64,000 nucleotides of DNA from Gemmatimonadota bacterium. GTDB taxonomy: Bacteria > Latescibacterota > UBA2968 > UBA8231. The translations under genes were made by a program, and so were the position numbers. Positions 58,389 to 64,000 of the stretch are shown one piece after another. The notes under the pieces are model-generated. The model had not been told where the DNA came from and made no database searches. It saw nothing but the letters and a program-made list of their open reading frames with translations. The stretch's first letter is position 1. The number at the start of each line of letters is the position of its first letter. The stretch is taken from positions 63,814 to 127,813 of the forward strand of contig VXOR01000103.1 in assembly GCA_009840005.1 (NCBI GenBank), read 5' to 3'.

Positions 58389-58694
58389 TTAAATGAATTT
58401 CTCAGGGGATACCTTAAATAGCGCTGCCAACTTCCGGGCCGTTTTTAAGCTGATCGACCGCACCCCTCGCTCCATGTTCGAGATATGCTGACGGGGAACA
58501 TTGCCAAGCATCTCACCTAACTTGGCCAGAGTCAAATCGCGATTCTCCCTGTAGATCCTCAGATTGTCGCCCGGCGTCATCTTTGATTTGATATCCCGAT
58601 ACCAGTCGGTCTCAAAGATGTTTGCGGGCTCTGATGGCGACTGTCCCATCGTGGTACTGGTAGCGGCTGAGAGTTGCACCGTAGGCCTATTCAT
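58389..58694 (-). CDS. XRE-family HTH protein next to a GmrSD-type gene
   Basis: 101 residues. The C-terminal ~60 (LRIYRENRDLTLAKLGEMLGNVPRQHISNMERGVRSISLKTARKLAALFKV) is a complete XRE helix-turn-helix. The N-terminal ~40 residues are disordered and then FETDWYRDIKSKMTPG. It starts 12 bases after the GmrSD-type gene and is probably its regulator or an antitoxin-like partner. Confidence 0.75.
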   Translation of the reverse strand: MNRPTVQLSAATSTTMGQSPSEPANIFETDWYRDIKSKMTPGDNLRIYRENRDLTLAKLGEMLGNVPRQHISNMERGVRSISLKTARKLAALFKVSPEKFI

Positions 58695-58706
58695 CCCACT
58701 CCGTCC

Positions 58707-60500
58707 TTAGATAGAAGTCGTGAACATACCCCATACCTTTTGCGCTAACGCGGTCAACATCTCCTGGCGCTTCTGGATCATTTGCGAATTCCAGCACTCG
58801 AACTGGATCAGATCAGCCACAGCACGATTTAGCCGTGTGTCTGACCCAACGTGAGGCTTCTCAGCGAGAGACTTCGTGAGCAGGAAGGAGGATTGCTTGT
58901 ATCCCGGCATCTTCTCAGTGTAGCTGCCATTGCGGATTGAACTGTTGATTATATCCTCCAGCAGCGTGAGATTGCCGAGCCTGACGACGTAATCCTCATA
59001 CTCGTCCGATTTATCGAACGCGTCACGTAACTCCGCAGTGGGTGTCTCAGACAGTATGTGCTCAATGTGGACGGTTCTGTTCGTATAGAGATTCAACTGG
59101 CGATAGGTGGGACTGTCCCATGCCTGTTCGTCAATGTATTGCGTGAGTTTTGCTAGGATGTAGCGCAACCGGTATCTCTGCACCCCGTGATAAGATAAAC
59201 GCCGGAACGCGTCATCGAAGTGTTCCGCAAAATTGGCTTTAGCTCGGGCGAAGCTGTGGTTGATGAAACTCTCAAGACCCGCCTCGTCGTCATCGGTAAC
59301 TTTCCGCAATTCTTTCGCCCAGCGTGCGAAATCCCGTTCCCAGTTGCGAGCTGGCTCGCCGGTGATTAGGTAAACGAAAAGTATTTCCTCCACATGACGA
59401 GTGAGACGGTCGAATAGATTCGGGGAAAGGTGCCGACCAGCGAGCAGTAGGATTAGATGCTGGCGAGTGGCCCCTCCGGCGAGCAAGCCTATGCTTTCAA
59501 GATAAGGATTCTTAGCTCCGTTTGAATCACAAGCATCTTTCCAGAGTCTTTTGTAATCCTTCGCGGCGTCCAAGAGTTTGTTGGTGAACGCGACTGGATC
59601 AGCAGCATAACCACACTGCCCCTCATTATTAGAAAACCATCCATAGATCTCATCTTCACGCAATATCCCTTCGACGTTATAACGGCTGAGAACGAAGTAT
59701 CGCAGGAACCGTAGGGGCTTTTCTCTCATCCCGTAAATTGTGTCCTTCAATTCCTTCCATTGGTCTCTTAGCTTATCGAAATCGGTTCGACGAGCTTTCA
59801 TGAAGAGGAGGTTTTTCAGCAGATCCATCGAGTCCAGACTGACACCCCGGTCATTGATGGTCTCGAAAATTTTGAGTGCTTTTGCCACGTCTTCGGTCTG
59901 GATGCGAATCAGTTTCACCTTGTTGAAAAGGTAGCCGTGAAAGGCTCGCAAATCTTTAGCTTCATCTTTGAATTCTTGATTCAGGAAATTAAGTACTACT
60001 TTATAAGCGTTGAGGATGTTGTCGATCGAGCTCGTGCCCGAGCCACCGACCTCATCAAGGGTACCTTTGGCGATATGCTTGATAATTTCGCCGCTGTCCT
60101 CGTACCGGAGGTCGAGCCTGTAGCGAAAGCGACTCCTACCGGAGAGATCGAACGATGAGTATGCGATCATAGAGTCGAACCCTTCGGGTTCTTTTCCCTC
60201 AAGCTTCTTGATCCTGTCACGAATGGCGCAAAGGATAAGAAATAGCGTCGTCATGCGTTGCTGCCCGTCAATCAACTCCAAAACTTCGTCGTCTCTGGGA
60301 CAGACGACGATGCTTCCGATAAAATATTCGGGCGCATTTGCTAGGTCGTTGCCGGTTCGTTCGTCATTGATATCGCCGAGGAGTTGCTCAACCTGTCCCG
60401 TTTCCCAGACATATTCGCGCTGATAGTCGGGCACCACATAAAAATCCTTGAAAACTGTGGCGATTTCGATGTCCTGACTGTGGATCGTCTGTTTACTCAT
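58707..60500 (-). CDS. GmrSD-type (DUF262 + DUF1524) protein, putative type IV restriction/defence
   Basis: 597 residues from ATG 60500 (MSKQTIHSQDIEIATVF); the longer frame has no ribosome binding site. N-terminal DUF262: VPDYQREYVWETGQVEQLLGDI and LELIDGQQRMTTLFLIL, the NTP-binding ParB-like core. Middle helical region ~180-440. C-terminal DUF1524 with NRTVHIEHILSETP and LGNLTLLEDIINSS, the HNH-like nuclease pattern. Both halves are on one chain, as in GmrSD-fused enzymes that cut glucosylated or otherwise modified phage DNA. Target modification is unknown. Confidence 0.8.
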   Translation of the reverse strand: MSKQTIHSQDIEIATVFKDFYVVPDYQREYVWETGQVEQLLGDINDERTGNDLANAPEYFIGSIVVCPRDDEVLELIDGQQRMTTLFLILCAIRDRIKKLEGKEPEGFDSMIAYSSFDLSGRSRFRYRLDLRYEDSGEIIKHIAKGTLDEVGGSGTSSIDNILNAYKVVLNFLNQEFKDEAKDLRAFHGYLFNKVKLIRIQTEDVAKALKIFETINDRGVSLDSMDLLKNLLFMKARRTDFDKLRDQWKELKDTIYGMREKPLRFLRYFVLSRYNVEGILREDEIYGWFSNNEGQCGYAADPVAFTNKLLDAAKDYKRLWKDACDSNGAKNPYLESIGLLAGGATRQHLILLLAGRHLSPNLFDRLTRHVEEILFVYLITGEPARNWERDFARWAKELRKVTDDDEAGLESFINHSFARAKANFAEHFDDAFRRLSYHGVQRYRLRYILAKLTQYIDEQAWDSPTYRQLNLYTNRTVHIEHILSETPTAELRDAFDKSDEYEDYVVRLGNLTLLEDIINSSIRNGSYTEKMPGYKQSSFLLTKSLAEKPHVGSDTRLNRAVADLIQFECWNSQMIQKRQEMLTALAQKVWGMFTTSI

Positions 60501-60832
60501 ACCATCTCTCTTAGGAATAACACCCGTCACGGCGTCGTAGAAGTTGGGCGACAACAAGTCAACCCGAGCGGATAGCAGGAGAATAAAGGGCCTTATCTAG
60601 GAATCGGTCAAGAAACGAGCTTGGGGCATTACACAGTGTGAGCACTCGGTACATGCCGTCGCCGTTCCCAGCACCCCACGGGCCCGTCAAGAGTCTACCA
60701 ACCTAGCCAGAACTCGACTTCGACTGTCCCGCTTTTTCATCACTCGCTGAGCGACGCACGACCGCCTTGGAGTCGCGGTCGATAACAGTCAGAGCTCAGA
60801 ATCGATATCGAAATTATTCTTGGATCGTCGCT
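60501..60832. other. Intergenic region upstream of the GmrSD-type gene
   Basis: 332 bases without a credible gene. It holds repeat copy 60582-60663, described separately; nothing further is recognised in 60664-60832. Confidence 0.4.
60582..60663. repeat. ~82-bp diverged direct repeat, copy 1
   Basis: About two thirds of the bases agree with 61786-61866, including the blocks AATAAAGGG, AACGAGC and GTGAGCACTC. Both copies are ~40-90 bases upstream of a minus-strand start (the GmrSD-type gene and the DUF433 gene). Confidence 0.6.
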
Positions 60833-61120
60833 TCAGGCTACCTGCGGCTGATAGCGCTCGACCTTGATCTGGTCTTCGCCCCTGCGCGCTTGCGCCAGAT
60901 CGTAAGAGATCTACCGACGCAGCCAGAATTCGGCGTTAGACCAGCCCGCCTTCTCCAGCCGAATGGCCATCTCCGGTGAAATAGCCGCATGTCCATTCAG
61001 CACTCGCGAAAGCGTGTGCCGGGTCACGCCTAACACCTTCGCTGCCTCGGTGACGTTCAGACCGAGCGGGTCTAGGCAATTCTCCTTGATACTACAGCCA
61101 GGGTGTAGTGGACTCTTCAT
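60833..61120 (-). pseudogene. HigA-like antitoxin with in-frame amber stop
   Basis: The first 69 codons encode [49 protein letters not shown], a HigA/VapI-type HTH protein. TAG follows at 60911-60913, but the same frame goes on for 25 codons as ISYDLAQARRGEDQIKVERYQ, the normal HigA C-terminus, until TGA at 60833. So a CAG-to-TAG change is likely. No HigB toxin gene is present next to it. Confidence 0.7.
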
Positions 61121-61163
61121 AGCCTTGATTTCTAATTGGAAGTTTCACAAACGGTTCTCACCA

Positions 61164-61517
61164 TCAATTCCGTATCCGAATTCTCGATTCCTCCACAATC
61201 CAAAGCTGACCGTCAAGCAGCGCATCAGACAGCACCCCAAGAAACTGCGCTCCTATCTCCAGAATATGGTCGCGTGTCTGGCTCTCAAGCCGAAACACGA
61301 CAATCCCGGAATACGCGCCGGGCGGATATGTTCGGATATCCGCAAAGTCCGTATCAAGCGTAACGATGGCGCGACCTTCGTGAACGCAGGCCGATGCGAG
61401 ATCTGGATCTCTCGCTCCGCCAAGACCCTGATCGAGTACCGTCACTGCATCGTATCCGGCCGCACTGAACAGTTCCACCAACTCAAATGGCAAGTTTTCG
61501 TCCAGTTTGAATCTCAT
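61164..61517 (-). CDS. DUF5615 PIN-like toxin
   Basis: 117 residues. MRFKLDENLPFELVELFSAAGYD is the family entry, with acidic residues in KLDENLP and TLDTDFADI for metal binding, and YSGIVVFRLES. The protein is the toxin half of the widespread DUF433/DUF5615 pair. AGGAG lies directly before the start, 6 bases after the DUF433 stop. Confidence 0.8.
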   Translation of the reverse strand: MRFKLDENLPFELVELFSAAGYDAVTVLDQGLGGARDPDLASACVHEGRAIVTLDTDFADIRTYPPGAYSGIVVFRLESQTRDHILEIGAQFLGVLSDALLDGQLWIVEESRIRIRN

Positions 61518-61523
61518 CAGCTC

Positions 61524-61877
<354 letters not shown>

Positions 61878-61914
61878 CTACCCCCCAAACGACGACGACG
61901 CTTGACGGAGCATC

Positions 61915-61978
61915 AGCGATTCATTAGATTAAATATATTTTAATTAAATTTTATATAAAAATAATATAAACATAGCGA
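61915..61978. other. AT-rich block upstream of the TonB-receptor pseudogene
   Basis: About 60 bases of nearly pure A/T (runs such as TTAATTAAATTTTATATAAA) in an otherwise GC-rich window. It may hold the former promoter of the receptor gene; no clear -35/-10 pair can be chosen. Confidence 0.35.
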
Positions 61979-62014
61979 CATTGCTGCGTCCCCATTCCCC
62001 CACGGAGGTGTCCC

Positions 62015-62952
62015 ATGAGGCCAATGGTCACGCTTTTTTCCTTGCTGCTCCTCGTCCATTCAGATCTGCTTGCCGCCGAGCTAAAAGGCGCCGTGCGCGA
62101 TGCCGAGACCAGCGAATCACTGCCGGGTGCCAATGTCTATATAGAAGCGTCGAGCGCGGAGCCTCTACAGACCTCGACGGGCAGTTTGCCATCGCCAATG
62201 TCGGCACCGGCAGCCACACGCTCGTCGTAAGCTTTATCGGCTACAAAGAACACCGCAGCCCCGTTGTCGTAGAAGCGGATGCGGTCGAACTGTTTGTCGA
62301 ACTCATGCCCGAGATATTTCGCGGCAAAGAAATCATCATCGTCGCCGATCGAGCTAAAATGCGCGAAACACCCGTCGCCTTCTCCGATGTGCCCAAAGCC
62401 GACATGCAGCGCAAACTCGGCTCGTGCGACCTGCCGCTGATTTTAAATGATACGCCAAGCGTATATGTGACCGCGCAAGGCGGGGGGCCGGCGATTCTCG
62501 CATCAATGTGCGGGGCTTTGACCAGCGCAACGTCGCCGTTATGATCAATGGCGTACCCGTCAACGATATGGAAAACGGCTGGGTCTATTGGTCCAACTGG
62601 GATGGGTTATTTCAAACGCGGCATGTTTACCGGCAACGCAAACTTCTATTACACCAAATGGATAGACCGCTCGTGGCCCAAGAGCATTTACAGCGAGGAG
62701 CTCAAACCCGACCCCGACGACCGAGCACAGTCCTGGAAACTTCCAGATTACAATCTGATGGATCTACACGCGAGTTACACGCTGCCCGGCGCTTCGTTTA
62801 GCAATATGAAGCTGCGACTGCACGTCTTCAATTTGCTCGACGAAAGCTACGTGTCCGATGCCGATGACGGCGATGGCCACGCCGCCGCAAGCGCTCGCGT
62901 ATTTCTCGGGCTGGGACGCCGCTGGAATATTTCACTGACGTACGATTATTAA
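62015..62952 (+). pseudogene. TonB-dependent receptor pseudogene with frameshifts and a large internal deletion
   Basis: ATG 62015 follows GGAGG (62004-62008) and gives a signal peptide plus LKGAVRDAETSESLPGANVYIE, the start of a carboxypeptidase-regulatory-like domain. The sequence continues in another frame as DLDGQFAIANVGTGSHTLVV and LPLILNDTPSVYVTAQGG, then in a third as INVRGFDQRNVAVMINGVPVNDMENGWVYW, the plug domain. Near 62607 it jumps to the barrel C-terminus (YFKRGMFTGNANFYYTKWI ... LRLHVFNLLDESYV ... RWNISLTYDY). So most of the barrel (some 500 residues) is lost and at least two frameshifts are present. It imported some large nutrient before decay. Confidence 0.8.
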
Positions 62953-62995
62953 GTGATGTTACGCAGTCGATAGGGTTTGGTTTATCTTTTCTGTC

Positions 62996-63961
62996 ATGGA
63001 TAAAAAACTGTTAGACCTCTATAGTGATTATCTGCTGAGTTCTTTTGGCGCGACGACCGCGACCGGCCTTTCGTCTCTATTGGATGGCCAAATCAGCCAC
63101 GACCAAGTGACGCGCTTCTTGTCCCAGGCTGAGTACCCGTCGAAAGAGCTATGGCATCAAGTCAAATCCGTAGTGCGCACCATCGAGCGTGAAGACGGCG
63201 TGCTTATTTTCGATGACACGATTCAAGAAAAGCCGCACACGGATGAAAATGAGTTGATCTGTTGGCACTTCGATCATAGTACAAACCGCTCGGTCAAAGG
63301 CTTGAATCTACTCAATTGTATCTATCAGGCCGGCGAGGTGAGTGTGCCGGTGGCCTATGAGTTAGTACGTAAACCGATTCTGTTTTGCGATCAGCAAACG
63401 CGTCGGGTCAAACGCAAAAGCGAGGTGAGCAAAAATCAATTACTGCGGCAGATGCTGCGCACCTGCCAACAGAATCGCCTGCGCTACCGCTATGTGTTGG
63501 CCGATAGTTGGTTTTCGGCCAAAGAAAACCTGTTGTGTATCCGCCAGGACCTGAAAAAGCACTTTATCGTCGCCCTCAAATCCAACCGGACGGTCGCCTT
63601 GAGCCTACAAGACAAAGCCCACGGCCGCTTCGTGCGCATCGATACGCTGGACTGGTCAGACCCCACGCCGCTAACCGCCTGGATCAAAGGACTCCCCTTT
63701 CCGGTCCTTCTGCATCGGCGCGTCTTTACAAACAAAGACGACAGCACCGGCATGCTGTATCTGGCCTGTAGTGATCTCGACCGGCATGGAGACGCCCTTG
63801 AGACGATCTATCAAAAACGATGGAAAGTCGAAGGCTTTCATAAAACGCTCAAGTCCCATGCCGCGTTGGCCAAGTCGCCGACCAAACGGGTCCGTACCCA
63901 AAGCAACCACGTCTTTATGGCCATCTATGCCACTCTAGGGAGAACGCGGCATGGGACTTGA
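62996..63961 (+). CDS. IS4-superfamily DDE transposase, C-terminus replaced
   Basis: 321 residues. The DDE residues are in LIFDDTIQEKP, VLADSWFSAKE and YQKRWKVEGFHKTLK; the last shows the Y-(2)-R-(3)-E-(6)-K signature of IS4-type transposases. The C-terminus normally continues well past NHVFMAIYAT; here the frame runs into LGRTRHGT and stops, because an inverted copy of the element begins at about 63938. So the gene is 3'-truncated and probably inactive. It begins 44 bases after the TonB-receptor remnant. The left end of the element could not be fixed. Confidence 0.8.
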   Translation: MDKKLLDLYSDYLLSSFGATTATGLSSLLDGQISHDQVTRFLSQAEYPSKELWHQVKSVVRTIEREDGVLIFDDTIQEKPHTDENELICWHFDHSTNRSVKGLNLLNCIYQAGEVSVPVAYELVRKPILFCDQQTRRVKRKSEVSKNQLLRQMLRTCQQNRLRYRYVLADSWFSAKENLLCIRQDLKKHFIVALKSNRTVALSLQDKAHGRFVRIDTLDWSDPTPLTAWIKGLPFPVLLHRRVFTNKDDSTGMLYLACSDLDRHGDALETIYQKRWKVEGFHKTLKSHAALAKSPTKRVRTQSNHVFMAIYATLGRTRHGT

Positions 63962-64000
63962 GCGTTTTATGAAACGTCTCCACGTTCCATCGTTTCTGAT
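63938..64000 (-). mobile_element. Inverted, diverged copy of the same IS transposase (partial, runs off the window)
   Basis: On the minus strand it reads QKRWNVETFHKTLKSHAAFS, matching YQKRWKVEGFHKTLKSHAALA of the plus-strand transposase. The arms 63836-63867 and 63943-63974 are perfect inverted repeats of 32 bases. The copy differs elsewhere (GNVETF against KVEGF), so it is a related element, not a simple fold-back. Confidence 0.75.

Noticed and set aside
60767..60979. Plus-strand 70-codon ORF before the DUF5615 gene
   Set aside because: It is antisense to the HigA pseudogene, has no ribosome binding site and no recognisable fold.

Overview
The window looks like a GC-rich, Gram-negative bacterial chromosome. 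Supporting features are outer-membrane beta-barrel-like proteins, secreted proteins with a TPNGDGIND/FlgD-type C-terminal Ig domain, a TonB-receptor remnant, two phytanoyl-CoA-dioxygenase (PhyH) family proteins, and many MacB/FtsX-type permeases under a two-component sigma-54 system. This mix recalls uncultured FCB-like lineages such as Latescibacterota or Poribacteria, but the phylum is an inference from gene content. No tRNA, rRNA or CRISPR array was seen.

Layout. 1-10552 (+): envelope cluster with a 5'-cut large barrel-like protein, a GT-C-like membrane/TPR protein, two tandem secreted discoidin-like/FlgD-Ig paralogues and a full-length paralogue of the first gene. 10556-15661 (+): CBM9-like secreted protein behind a leader hairpin, then a PhyH dioxygenase with a sugar ABC importer (binding protein and two permeases). 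15670-17622 (+): lantibiotic-exporter-like ABC protein with an N-terminal frameshift. 17650-19975 (-): two methyltransferases and an inositol-monophosphatase-like protein. 19979-22013: a 47-bp direct repeat bracketing a toxin-antitoxin (TA) pair, a secreted protein and a PhyH protein. 22045-30181 (+): a heterodimeric ABC exporter whose two genes are separated by a type III restriction-modification (R-M) cassette between 54-bp direct repeats. 30203-38857: a PNPOx-like gene, then a roughly 7.4-kb islet (DUF4160/DUF2442-HTH pair, SDR, aldo/keto reductase, Gfo/Idh protein, beta-lactamase-fold hydrolase, RHH protein, lipoprotein hydrolase) ending in a second copy of the PNPOx 3' end, which is itself split by a HigBA-like TA module.

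38937-54508 (-) is a long efflux/envelope-stress locus: HlyD-type adaptor, two LolD/MacB-like ATPases, three intact and one deleted FtsX permease, a repeat-built DUF4097-like protein, and an ECF sigma factor fused to a large beta-rich C-terminal region. A good sigma-54 promoter (54560-54574) with two upstream palindromic sites precedes the adaptor gene. A third such site precedes the divergent NtrC-type regulator and histidine kinase (55584-58302). A Phd/FitB-like TA module lies between. 58389-61866 (-) holds a GmrSD-type (DUF262/DUF1524) protein with an HTH partner, a HigA pseudogene and a DUF433/DUF5615 TA pair. The window ends with a decayed TonB receptor and an IS4-type transposase meeting an inverted, diverged copy.

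The most striking pattern is that several defence or TA cassettes without any transposase or integrase lie between long imperfect direct repeats (24-82 bp). In two cases one repeat copy is clearly a piece of the interrupted host gene, which suggests repeated insertion with long target duplication.
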